Shown here in pieces: positions 11,431 through 22,599 of a stretch of 64,000 nucleotides of DNA. The DNA comes from Welwitschia mirabilis. Taxonomy: Eukaryota; Gnetophyta; Gnetopsida; Welwitschiales. Both the position numbers and the translations under genes were made by a program. The first letter of the stretch is position 1. Every line of letters starts with the position of its first letter. The notes below the pieces were generated by a model. The model was not told the DNA's origin and made no database searches. It saw only the letters and a list, made by a program, of their open reading frames with translations. The stretch spans positions 73,568,170 through 73,632,169 of the forward strand of contig JBOZIK010000001.1 in assembly GCA_051453625.1 (NCBI GenBank), written 5' to 3'.

Positions 11431-12780
11431 TTCATTGCAAAAATAGAAATATGATGCTTTGCCTAATCCCTCTATTATGATTGGAGCCTCTAATACTCCC
11501 ATAAATCCAAATGCTAATTTCACCCTTAAATAACTAATTAAAAATAAGAAACATAAAATTCAAAACCATTTTGACATACCTTCTGATCATAATGTTAAGT
11601 TAAGAAATTTAAATACTTATTTTGATTTTAATGGAGAAAATAATAAAGATTCCCTCCAAGCTGATATCAAACAATTAGTGCTTACTTCTGGAAATAGTTA
11701 AAAAACAAATTAGTGATCATACTTATATGGTTATTTTTCCTATTAATTTAAAAGAAAAAGCTAAATTATGGTTAATAACTATTCACATATAAGCTTAAAA
11801 ACATAAAATCAAGTTTAAGAAGCATTTATAAAAAGATTTTTAAGTGAAACAATAATAAGAAAAACAAAGAAAGAGGTAACAAATTTCCAACAACCTAATG
11901 AAGATTATGCCTCCACTTATGAAGGTTTTTTCATCGCAATTCATTCTAATCTTATAGATGCATTCACTTAAAAAGAATTACTAGATTATTTTTATAGTGG
12001 ACTTAATAGCCAAATCAAGCAACTTATAGATTTTTCATGTGGAGGAAATTTAATAAATCTCACATTAAAAAAGGCATGGATGTTGTTGTAAGAACTTGTA
12101 AAAAAAGTCAAACATGGCCTAAACCAATTCCTAAAGAAAATCATACTATAGACCAAATCATAAAAGATCTTAAATAAGTAAAATAAGAAAAAAAAGAATT
12201 AAAAATGAAAAAATAACTAACACATGTTATTAAGGATTTTATAATGATATTAGAAAAATACACTCAAATGATCTTAGATGTAAAGGTGGTAACTAAAAAG
12301 AGTGTGGTTGTGATTCCAACTTATGATTTGTATGAGTAAAACTATTATGTAATAGAAGAGTGTCCTTCATTGCCTCTTTACAAAGAAAATATTTATGAGG
12401 AGGTGTGTGCATTTAACCAAATGTCTTCAAACTTTGGATCCTAAAATCAAAATCAAAATAAAAACCAATTTCAATGTAGGATGAAGGAATAATAGATTTT
12501 CAATATTTTGAGAAGGAATTTAAGAGTTTTCAAGAAAATCATCCAAAATTTTCAATTATTTAAAAATAGATTTTAGAATTCTAACTTTCAAACAGATAAC
12601 TCAAACTTCCAATCAAGCAACTTAAATTGTCAAGAAAGCATATCAAAATCACAAAATCACAATGATCTACTTATAAATTCCATTAATAAGTTAAAAAAAT
12701 CTCAAGAAAAAATAAATTCAAACATTGAAAATCTTGTTAATATTCTTTAACAAACTATGCTTGCAAATTGAAGACCATAA
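11430..12780 (+). pseudogene. gag: Element A gag
   Basis: This is the decayed structural protein of element A. The N-terminal part reads YDALPNPSIMIGASNTP and later HNVKLRNLNTYFDFNGE. The best part of the retrotransposon gag domain is at about 11880-12070: NEDYASTYEGFF, then LLDYFYSGLNSQIKQLIDFS followed by CGGNLINL. This matches the E-x-x-x-x-Y-E-x-F ... F-Y-x-G-L ... R-x-L-D-x-x-x-G-G pattern of the family. Near 12310-12365 the zinc knuckle is degraded: the region ends in EECPSLP with the final Cys present, but the first Cys has become Tyr and a stop follows. A Q/N-rich tail and a helical NSNIENLVNIL segment close gag at about 12750. Homologous segments occur in elements D, F and B. Confidence 0.75.
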
Positions 12781-13870
12781 GGATTACTTGTCCTAATGAA
12801 GTAAAAAAAAAAATGTAAAGTTATGACAAGAAGTAAAAATAATATAATACCTCCTATTCATGAGGCTTTAACATCCCAAAATGATAAGAATTATTAAAAA
12901 GAAGAGGATATTGAAATCTTAGAAAATCATACTTTTTCTTCTTCTTTAAGTAATAAGCTTAATAAGAAAGATTTTTCTCAAGATAAAGGTAAGAAACTTG
13001 CTACTCCTTAGCTTGATAGACTAAATACTAATCCTACTTTTGATGAGCATTTTAAAGGCTTAATGAAAAATGTGAATACAAATTTATCATTTTGGAAACT
13101 TTTGCAAGAAAATCCTAAACATCTTAAGTTATGAAAATATCTCATTAGGAGGAAACAAAAATGGACTACACTTAGTAAATTGTTCCTATCCTAATATATA
13201 ACCAACCTAGTTTTATAAAAATGTCAAAAATTTAAGGATTCAGGGGCAACAATAGTTAGTGTCATATTAAAAGAAAATAAAAGAATAAAGAAAGACTTAA
13301 TAAATATAAGATTGAGTGTTAATATTATGTCTTTACACATTTGTAAATAACATGGTTTAAAAAATAGAATTATTCCTACAGAAATTATTTTAGAATTAGC
13401 AGATATATTAGAGAATAAACCTTTAAGAGTAATAAAAGATTTGGTGATTTAAATTAAAGAAGTATTTTATCCAATAAAAGTGGTTATGATTAATGTTAAA
13501 TATAATAGAGGTTTAGATAGATCTTTTTGTGTAATAGTCCATTGTATTATTGACACTAGAATTGAAATAGTGGAATGTCACTTAGAAAATAAAAAGTTTA
13601 CCATTAGAGTTTTTAATGTTACTAAAAAGGATTTAGGTGATGAGTTAAATATTGAAGGATAAATTAAGCCAACTCTATTTTTACAACATTATCCACTTAA
13701 ATAGAGATGGTTAATGCTTCATGAGCCTACCTTATTTGATGATCCACCTGGAGTACAAAACTTGAAAGCTCTTAATGACGATGAACTCAATTATGAGCAT
13801 TTAGGAACTAACTATTATGATTAGAAAACTAAATAAACTAAAACTACAATTCATAAAGAAGTTTAACATC
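12780..13870 (+). pseudogene. pol: Element A protease region
   Basis: The linker reads NNIPPIHEALTSQ and EEDIEILENHTF, as in elements B and F. The retropepsin fold follows at 13220-13800: FKDSGATIVSV, LINIRLSVNIMSLHI, then a strand block ILELADILENKPLRVIKDLV and VHCIIDTRIEIVECHLENK. In Athila-type proteases the catalytic motif is D-L-G-A-S in the second of these blocks; here it reads N-I-R-L-S, so both the aspartate and the glycine are gone. The 60-codon open frame 13480-13662 is only the C-terminal half. The end is the conserved KPTLFLQHYPLK segment followed by a short acidic tail. Confidence 0.75.
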
Positions 13871-13929
13871 TAAAAATACTTAAGATTTTTTATTTTGAGG
13901 GAGGTCATCGACCCTAGTCATCTAGATGA

Positions 13930-15000
13930 TAGAGTGATGCAATAATTAATTTTGATTAAAATTTAATAAAAACCAAAAATGTAAAATTAAATCTAAAACC
14001 TTTACCTAGTGGATTGAAATATATATTTATGTGTGATGATCAGAACAAACCTTTGATAATAAATGAGAATATTTTTCCTCAATAAGAATTAATTTTAATT
14101 TAAATTCTAAATTCTAAGGTTAATGCATTCATTTGGTTTAATAAATATTTAATAGCCATTCCTACTTCCATTGTTCAACATAAACTCTACCTTGAGGATA
14201 ATGCAAGGTCTATTAGGCAACCGCAATGTAGACTAAATCCAATCCTTAAATGAGTCATAAAGGATTAAATCATTAAATTAATTGATGTTAGAATTATTTA
14301 TGCCATATCTAATAGTGAGTGATTTAGCCCTTTGCTGGTAGTGCTTAAGAAAAATGGGAAGTGGAGAATGTGTATTAATGTTAGAAAACTAAATGAAGTA
14401 ACAAAAAAAACCATTGTTCTTTACCTTTCTTTGATTAGATATTGATAGAATCCTAGGACATTATTTTTATTACTTTATTAATGAGTATAATAATTATAAC
14501 TAGGTTTATATAGCTAGTGAGGATTAAGTTAAAACTACCTTTAATTTACCTTTTAGAACTTTTGCCTTTATACACATGCCTTTTAGACTTTATAATGCTC
14601 TTGTTACTTTTTAATATGCAATTATGGGTATTTTTTCTAATATGTTAGAGGATTTAATTAAAATTTTCATAGATGACTTCTTAATATATCGTAAAAAATT
14701 TAAACAAATCTTAGAAAGGTTAGAAAAAATCCTTAATAGATGCATTGAGAGTGGCCTATATTTAATTTGAATGAAGATTTTCTTTTTAGGAGATAATGAA
14801 ATTATCTTAGGTCACCAAATTTCTAGTAAAGGAATTAGGATAGACCCTGAAAAAGTAAGTACCATTAAAAACCTAACTCCTCCAATCAATGTAAAACAAG
14901 TTCATTCTTTACTTAATCATTGTGGTGTTTATAATTGTTTTATTCAAGATTATGCTAAAATTTGTAAACCCTTCACTCATTACTTAAAAAGAAGCTAAAT
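13930..15000 (+). pseudogene. pol: Element A reverse transcriptase
   Basis: RNA-dependent DNA polymerase relic. It opens with LPSGLKYIFMCDDQNKPLII, the usual Athila lead-in, then DNARSIRQPQCRLNPILK, IIKLIDVRIIYAISNSE and GKWRMCINVRKLNEVTKK (motif region 1-2). After several frameshifts the catalytic motif survives at about 14668 as FIDDFL, with both Asp present. The thumb and connection follow: GHQISSKGIRIDPEKVSTIK and INVKQVHSLLNHCGVYNCF. Open frame 14771-14998 covers that last part. More than ten stops and shifts break the domain, so no product is expected. Confidence 0.85.
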
Positions 15001-15530
15001 TTAAATGGAATAAATCTTACTAGCTTACTTTTGAAATACTTAAGGATAAAATCTCTTCTGCACCTATTGAAATGAGACCAAATTGAAATAAATATTTTTA
15101 ATTGATGCTCGATGCTAGTAATATTTCTGTGGGAAAGGTTCTTAAATAAAAATATGAAAATGATTTTAAGATTATATCTTATCATAACAAAACTTTATCT
15201 AAAGCTTAAATGAATTAGACTACTACTGAGAAAGAAATGATAGCAATAATCTTTGACCTTGATATGCTTAGACATTTTCTTTTAGGCTTTCATATGAATG
15301 TTTATATTGACTATGCAGTGATTAGATACCTCATGACTAAGAAAGATTCTAGTTCTAGACTTATTAAGATGATCCTCCTCATACAAGAATTTAATTTAAC
15401 CATCATTAATAAAGTAAAGAAGTATAATAGTGTAGTAGATCATTTCTCACATCTTTCTTCTTCTTTTAATGATCTCATGGTTAATGATTCTTTTTCAAAT
15501 GAATAAATTTTTATCATATCTTCTACTCAT
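15001..15530 (+). pseudogene. pol: Element A RNase H
   Basis: RNase H that would degrade the RNA strand during reverse transcription. After the lead-in at 15000-15100 the frame reads LDASNISVGKVLKQKYE (first catalytic Asp in D-A-S kept), a TTTEKEM block with the catalytic Glu, MNVYIDYAVIRYLMTKKD with the second Asp, and LLIQEFNLTIINKVKKYNSV followed by VDHFSHL. The second half (15237-15506) is one uninterrupted frame of 89 codons. That ATG is internal, not a start. Confidence 0.8.
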
Positions 15531-15539
15531 TCTTATCCT

Positions 15540-16870
15540 TGATATGTTAACATAGTTAATTATATTATTACTATGAAAACACCACAACATTGGACTCATA
15601 ATCAAAGAAAATCCTTTCTTCATAAAATAGGTGATTATGAATGGATAAAACCACATCTTTGTCATAGGTGAAAAGACCAAATCATGAGAAAATGTGTGTG
15701 TGAATCAGAAAAATTCAGACATCCTTAATCTTTATCATGGTGGTGTTTGTGGAGGTTATTTTAGTAAATAAAAAATAGCAATAGAAATTCTTCACTTTGG
15801 TTTTTATTGTCCTAATCTTTTTTAGGACTCTTTTAATTTTTCTAAAAGTTGTGATGTTTCTCAAAGTTATGCTAGCCTTATTTATTCTCATAATATTTTC
15901 TTTAAATCTATCCTTACATGTAAGCCTTTTGATTATTGGGAAATTAATTTTATAGACCTTTTTAAATCACCTTTTAATACTAAGAACTACATTTTAGTGA
16001 CTATTGATTATGTTACTAAATGGATTAAAGCTATTCCTACTTTTACGAATGATGCCCAAACTATTTGTACTTTTCTTAGAACTCATATTTTTCAATTTTT
16101 TTGTTTTCTTAGGATTATCATTAGTGATTAATAAATTCATTTTATTAACAAACATTTTAGAAAACTTCTTTTATCCATTAAAATGGAATATAGAGTAGCT
16201 TGTGCTTATCATCTACAAACTAATGGTTAAGCTTAAAATGCAAATAGAGAAATAAAAAAAATGCTAGAAAAACTTATCTCTGTTAATAAGAAATTTTGTG
16301 CTTTTAATATTAATGATATCCTTTGGACTTAATATATTACTTGGCATAATTCTTTTGGTTTCTCATCTTATAAACTTGTATACAAAAAAGTTTGTATTTT
16401 ACATATTGATGTATGTTATAACTCTTATCGTTATTTCCATCAACTTAATCTTGCAGAACTTCATGAAAAACTTAAAAATAGATTAGTCTAACTTAATGAC
16501 TTAGATAAAAAATGTAGTTGTGCTATACATCATTAACTCATTTAAAAAGCCCAAGATAATTCAAACATAACAAAAAGTTAATTCATAAAAAGTTTAAACC
16601 TAGTTAACTTATCCTTTTATTCACTACTAGAGCATATTTTTTACATAACAAGTTGACCTTTAACTAATTAGGTCCTTATATTATAAAGAAAGTACATTGT
16701 AATGGCTTTGTTAAGATTTCCAACTTAGACACTAAGGAGATTCATAAACTTAATGAATAAAGGTTGAAAATATATGAAAACCCTTTTGATGCAATCTTGA
16801 ACATGATAAAAGGAATTATTTTAAAGGTTTCTCTTGATGGGAAGGACATACATCCTACCATTGTCTAAGT
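15540..16870 (+). pseudogene. pol: Element A integrase
   Basis: The zinc-binding (H2C2-type) N-terminus is seen as HGGVCGGYFS and ILHFGFYCPNLF near 15740-15830. In the core, PFDYWEINFIDLF (15930-15968) occupies the first catalytic position, where W-G-I-D-F is expected; Asp is replaced by Asn. NYILVTIDYVTKWIKAI follows at 15985. Past frameshifts, AYHLQTNG, stop, A, stop, NANREIKKMLEKL (16208-16275) marks the third catalytic site; the codon expected to be Glu is TAA. The C-terminal part continues through KFKPS to LGPYIIKKVHCNGFVKISNL and DTKEIHKLNE at about 16760. It is dead on at least two catalytic positions. Confidence 0.8.
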
Positions 16871-18980
16871 TATCTCTTAGCCTATTCCTTTGGTGAATGT
16901 TATGATGTTACTTGATCATATTTAAAACTTAACTTATGTATTTGCTTTATAAAATTTCCATAACTAAGTATTCATACTTGGGCATTTTCATAATGATAAG
17001 ATTGCATTCACCCAATATTAAGACATTCACATATGTATGAACGTCACTTTAAAGGAAGATTCATTAGTTCTTATGCTTTTTTTTAATGGTGTGAGATCTT
17101 TAGTTATTTAAGTATGTTCTTTTCTGTCTTTCATCTCACTTATTCACCTTCATCATTTTCAAGTATGTGATCATATGGGAATTATTTATGTGAATATATA
17201 TATATATATAATGATTATGATCTATTATATCTATGCTAAAATACATGGTAACCATGGTGTCCTACTATACTAGGGTAATTTTTTTCAAAAGGAAACATTT
17301 GGAAGTGTTGGAGTTGTGGGAACTCCATAAGGAGGTTAGTTAGCTATGCTTAACAGGTTCTTACTTTTTGGACTATGGATGTACTCCTCTAATTATTGAA
17401 AGTAGTAATAAACCCTAAACCCCTTGAGGCTATGAGATTAATAGTATTTATGATGTTATCAAAGGCATTTCTTATTTTCTAAACTCTTAGTATTCCCACA
17501 TGATCATTTTCCTTTTAAGGATTTGGGTGTGTTTTGGGATGTAAGAAAGTGAGTTCATTTTTGATTAGCTTTTGATCTTATCATTCATTATTTGAGTACT
17601 TAATATTTAGTGTGGTTATAATCACTACCTTTTTGAGTGAACTTTATTAAGTTAATACATTTTATTATGCATCTTTAGTCAAGTAGCTTTATGATGTCTT
17701 CCAGGGACGTTTACTAAATTAGAATTTAAGGTGAGTAAGCTATCTTATTCATGTTCTTATGTCTATTTTAATTTTTTTTTCAGTTCTTTAGTTTACCAAT
17801 TTAAAGTCATCTTCATACTTTTTTACCATCATCTAGGACCTTATTATTCAATAGTTCTCTTATCATTATTTATGTTATTTTTATCAATAAGAATTTGTTT
17901 ATCTTTAAAAATTTTAATTAGATAATCTTCTCTTATTATTCATGATTTTTATGAGATTCCTTTAAGTTTTTGGAGTTCTACATATTTTTAGGATTATTTT
18001 TTAGTTTGGGCATTTTTTTTTAGTTCTCTTTACTAGATTTTAACTTACTTAGTATGTTATCATCCTCCTATTTTTCATTCTTTTATGTTTTCTTCATCTT
18101 CCTCATTTTATCATGACTCTTTATCATTCCCTATTTTCACGTTTTCTAATACATTTTGATATTATCATATTAATAACTAAGCCTAATTTATTTGGATGAC
18201 ATTTTCGTTTTTACCAAATTTTTTAAAGTAGCATTGTCCACCTTAACATCCAAATAACATTGGAGGATGAAACTGAGATTTTTTTGACAGTCATCCTAGG
18301 GCTATTGTTTGGATGATGCGACTAGACTATAGTGTGATAAAACTGCAAGTAAACTTCTTTTTCTTTATTTGTCTTCCATTATCTATTATTTTTGTCTATT
18401 CTACTGAGATACAATAATGCCCCTAGTTCCTAAGATATTCTAGAACTGCTCCCTGTTAGATTGATATCCTAAATTGTAAGTTTTTACTAGATTTTGTAAA
18501 ATGAGGTATGTTTTTATCTTCCTCATTATTTTAATTTTTTCTCTTATTTTTGAGCCTTTCAGCATATAGTTTATACATATGTTTTTTGTGCTTTGATTTG
18601 GAACTTATGGATCTAATTTTTACCACATATTTTTTGAGATATGATGAATTGTGCATTTTATGAGGTAAAATTAGGTTTTTAACTTTAAAACTTATTTTCT
18701 TACAAATCATAAGTAAAAATGTAGTGTTCCTTTAGGAAAAATTAATCAGTATGACATGCTCTACAATTCTAGTAGATTAGATTTTCATTTAAGCACTTTT
18801 ATTTTTTACCTTATGTGAAGCCCGTCTAATTTTACGTTTTGACCTTTTTTCATGTTTTAAATTTTTCTTTGCATGATTATGTAATACAGGACATATTGAT
18901 ACTCTTTAGGGGGTAAAGGTCTAGGACATATTTTATGATTTTTGCACATTAAAAATTAATTTATGTGGCCATTTTGAGTA
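16871..18980 (+). other. Element A spacer between integrase and the third ORF
   Basis: About 2 kb with no convincing coding frame; the open frame 17731-17925 is only hydrophobic low-complexity sequence. It contains a (TA)9 run at about 17194-17210 and a cluster of CATCC/GGATGA motifs at 18236-18320 (TCATCC...TTTGGATGATG). Athila elements normally have such a spacer upstream of an env-like ORF. Confidence 0.6.
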
Positions 18981-18989
18981 TTTACATGA

Positions 18990-20240
18990 TGCATTTTAGC
19001 TATCTTCATTTGATCTTACATGATATATTTCACATTTAAAACTGAGTAGGCCATGCAGACATAGAGCTAGAAAGGTTGAGGTAGAGGTTAAGGCTATTAA
19101 GTAGGAAGTAGATCCATTAACACCATCGATGTTTGATTACGTAGAGAAAGTCCATCCTCCATCTCGTCATGCTAGGTCTCTCATAATTCAGATAACTGCT
19201 ATTTGTGTTAAGAGATGTTCTAGGATCTTTATGACTTATTTAGAGATAGAGGTGGATTAGAGGCTTACATATCTATAGCTCTAGTGTATCTTAGATGCAC
19301 AAAGAATATTATGTATTAGATACCAAGGATTTTTATGATATGATTCATATATAGAGATGACCTAATGTTCATGACTATCTCATCGGCATGATCATAGCTA
19401 TTATTCAAGGTTATGAGATCATGATTCTTCTAACCCACATCTCTATAGTAACTAATCTAAGTAGTATTAGAAGTACTCTTATTCATTCAGCTAGTGAGAC
19501 ATAGAAGCACCATTCTTATAGTGCAATCCTTGATATACTAGCTGATTTGGCTATAGATACTATAGATAGGTGGTGAGCTTTGGTTACTTAGTTGTTACTT
19601 ATCTATCAGATTCATAGTTATGTGATGAATGTACATGTTTATATGTTCATACTATTTAAGTAGGAAAAGCAGATGGACTTATTGACTTTCATTTAGAGGA
19701 GGTTCAAGATCATGATAAAGGTATGAAAGCTTTAGAATCTAGGATATCCATGCCTTTTCTCAGCCATGTTCATATGCTTTAGCATATCTGACTTGTGGGC
19801 AAGTAAAGATTTACACATATCTAGACTTTAGCTCATTACCTAGAGAATATGGACATCTAGATACTAAGAGAAGCAGAGAGATCTTAGGTATAGATACCTG
19901 TGCTTAGTACTACTTTAGAGTAGATTCAGGTTCTCATAGTAGAGACCACATAAACCATCAAATAGGTAGTGAAAGAGGCATCTATACACTTGAGTAGAGG
20001 ATCACAATGGTTGAGAAAGAGTATAGCACACTAAGGAGTAGCTAGTTGATATGCAATAACACATCTTATGGATTAAGCATGGTGTGATGGTAAACCTCCT
20101 AGACATAGTTAGAGTGCATAAGAAGATAAGATAGTACATATTATTATGATGTCATTAGACCACTATTTCCCTATAGATCCTGAGTGTTCTCCTTCTTCTC
20201 CACTTGCACTTGAGCCTGTTGCACATTAGGAGTTCTTATG
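18990..20240 (+). pseudogene. Element A third ORF, 3' of integrase, unidentified
   Basis: A coding relic in at least two frames. From 19045 it reads SRPCRHRARKVEVEVKAI, then DYVEKVHPPSRHARSLIIQI and TYLEIEVD. From about 19320 the next frame reads DTKDFYDMIHI, HDYLIGMIIAIIQGYEIMIL, NLSSIRSTLIHSASE, SYSAILDILADLAIDTIDRW and EKQMDLLTFI. Stops are almost all TAG or TGA. It begins basic, like a nucleic-acid-binding or nuclear-targeting tail, and continues as a mostly helical, hydrophobic protein without a convincing signal peptide. Athila and related elements carry an env-like or unknown ORF in just this place; I infer the same slot but could not assign a domain. No counterpart was seen in elements B and C. 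Confidence 0.55.
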
Positions 20241-20767
20241 ACTAGATGAGAGGAGTGATTTATTTATTGTGTATTATGTATTTTGATCTTAATAGATTTT
20301 ATAAAACCTATGATTGATATATAGACATGTTATTTTTTAGTATCATCATGATGTATATTTTTATTACTAGATATTATGCATATTTTTATATATCATTTTT
20401 GATACTTCATGATGAGGATTGTTTATGTATATATGATTATTTCTTTTATCTGTTGTACATTTTAGTGGGGATTATTAATCACTAGTACATTTAATGTTTA
20501 TTGTTCTAAAAATGTTTTTATAGGCTTATATTTTTCAATACCAATTTTTTAGTCTATTGTCCCCTTCATTATCCAGATGACCACTAGGATGACAGCATGA
20601 CCACTTGTAGTAAATAGTTAAAATGTTTAGTTATCTAAGAATGCTATTCTGCATTTTAAGATTTTTGAAATTCTTTTTTTAAGTTAATTTTATAATTTCT
20701 TAGTTGATTTATTATTAGATAATTTGGCTTGCAATTATGGTTGTTCACCTAGTTTTGTTAAGGAATG

Positions 20768-20787
20768 AGAAAGCTAAGTGGGGTCTA
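20768..20787 (+). other. Element A polypurine tract
   Basis: The purine-rich AGAAAGCTAAGTGGGGTCTA ends at the 3' LTR start. The minus-strand elements have related tracts next to their 3' LTRs (AAAGTGAAGGGCTA in B). It primes plus-strand synthesis. Confidence 0.7.
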
Positions 20788-22029
20788 TGTTGTACTATTA
20801 AATTATATCTATTTAATAGAATATTTTAAATAGTTTTATAGGATATTAAACATGTTTATACTATGTTTTAATGATGATGGAGAGCTAAGGCAAATGTTAT
20901 GAAAATATGCAATCTTCATTTCATTTGGTAACATTTAAAGCAAATTATAATACTTCTTATCTAAGGGAGTAATATTGCAATTAAAGAGGCTAATGTGACA
21001 TAAGAAATACTTTACAAAAGCCCATCATCTACCTCATCATCTGGATGATAGTATAAATGACACAAATACTTAAGCTAAGTAGGATTCTTATTGGATTAAT
21101 TTGGCAGCTAATGTAGAACTTATATGATGTGGTATCATCTCCTATGATGTCTAGACAACTAATAAGAAGATACTTAAAAATAATACTTCACCAAACTTCA
21201 CTTAACTTTCATCATGTGACTCATACATTCTTACATGGCTATTAGGGTTATTAGCACATCTGTTAGTATTTACTAATTTTAGAGTCTATTTTGTAATAAA
21301 TACCTCCTTCAACCTCGACTGCATTTTTATCTTCTTTGGTATTGAAAATTATCATTACAGAAAATTAAAAGATGGAAGGTCCATCCATTGTTGTTGCAAA
21401 GAAATGTCTTCTTTGGTATTGGATTGTATATCCTTCATTGAGATGCTACTTCTCTGTAACATGGATGTTGGTTCACTTTAATCAAAACTCTATTTTTCTT
21501 TTTATATCTTTTATTATATGCATCTATCTTATGGTTTATGTTACTTCTGTTTTTGTGATATCTTCATTGGTGATATAAATCATGAGGGTAACCTTTGTTA
21601 ATATTAACATTATTAGTTTAAATGTATTTCATTTCATTTCTTATATTAACTTTGCATTGTTTTTATACTCTATTCAATGTACTTGATAGCTTAGGATGGT
21701 CTTGATTTGGTGACGACTTTTTTTGACTGATCTAGATTATACAGGGTCAATCTTCATGATAGATTAATTTAGTAATTAAATAGAAGTTACATTTAGAATA
21801 GGAATTGCATCTCATTTGCATTATTATTTTTGCACTGTAGTTTATTCTACTTTAAGGTTACATAATTATTTTATTTTAAAATTAATTCTCTTTCTTGTCA
21901 CTTGTGCCTTTAATAGAATTACAACATTTAGATTACCTCCATCTATATTAGAGTATTGTGTTATGCAATATATATGATTCACAAGTTTTATTCAAAGAAG
22001 TAACATTTGCACAAATACACACTACAACA
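20788..22029 (+). repeat. Element A 3' LTR
   Basis: It starts TGTTGTACTATTAAATTATA and ends CACTACAACA, and aligns end to end with 9496-10745. Shared landmarks include TCATCTGGATGA (21037-21048), the run around CTTTACAAAAG(T/C)CCATCAT, and the conserved block at about 21365-21465. The 68-codon frame 21372-21578 is the same non-gene frame seen in the 5' LTR. Confidence 0.9.
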
Positions 22030-22034
22030 TATAC
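22030..22034. repeat. Right target-site duplication of element A
   Basis: TATAC follows the ACAACA end of the 3' LTR and equals the five bases before the 5' LTR. Confidence 0.85.
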
Positions 22035-22110
22035 TTAGAGTATGGACACCTTTATAAATGATGTATAGATGAAGTTTTATTAATTTTAAAATAGATAAAA
22101 CTTGAAATTA
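22030..22110 (+). pseudogene. gag: Element K gag, continuation after element A
   Basis: If element A and one TATAC are set aside, the gag frame that ended in FFYEV continues as LYLEYGHLYK, stop, CIDEVLLI. This fits the family pattern, where F-Y-x-G-L-L is followed by a short helix with an I-D-A-A-x-G-G-A-L motif. The match is weak in single residues, but frame and spacing agree, which supports the nesting. Confidence 0.5.
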
Positions 22111-22599
22111 ATTAATAAAATTTTTTAAAAGATCAAAGAATTGATAAAATCCTAATGAACTATCTAGAACCCATCATGCCTTTAAATCCACTAGTGTCTT
22201 TAAGATTCTCGATAATTTTAATGTCACAATAGGATACATAACATTTATGGAAAGATTGAGTTACTTACCACTAAATCCAACGCATGACTTCTAAATCCAA
22301 ATGTTTAAATTTCATGTTAATACTAACAAGATATCTAAATGTCCTTTCATACCTATCTTTCAAAATCCAATAAATGAGAAAGTTAAAATTGTAGGATAAC
22401 ACTAGTAAAATCAAAAAGAAAATAACCCTTCTCTAATATTATTTGAGAAGAATAAAACTTCAATAGAATTAAGTGAGGATCTAGTTCCATTTTTCCATAG
22501 AGATGATGGAGATAGCTTGCACAAATAAAAGACATGAATAGTAATATAAATATACTATAATAAAAATGCAAATTGAGTGAGTGATAAGAAAGAAAAATT

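Larger units (their letters stand above)
9496..22029 (+). mobile_element. Element A: complete Athila-type Ty3/gypsy retrotransposon
   Basis: This 12.5-kb unit has two LTRs (1250 and 1242 bp), a tRNA-Asp-like primer site, gag, protease, RT, RNase H and integrase in that order, a long spacer, a third decayed ORF and a polypurine tract. A perfect 5-bp target duplication (TATAC) flanks it. In a 240-base stretch compared by eye the two LTRs differ at roughly 15-20% of positions, so the insertion is old. Every coding part is broken by stops and frameshifts, so it cannot be autonomous now. It sits inside the gag of element K. Integrase motifs (YILVAVDYV-like and NREIK), the primer site and the total length point to the Athila lineage rather than Tat or the chromoviruses. 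Confidence 0.9.

Noticed and set aside
13235-13260. KDSGA in element A as the protease active site
   Set aside because: It resembles D-S-G, but in Athila-type proteases this block is a K-D-P-G-type segment upstream; the catalytic motif is the later block now reading N-I-R-L-S.
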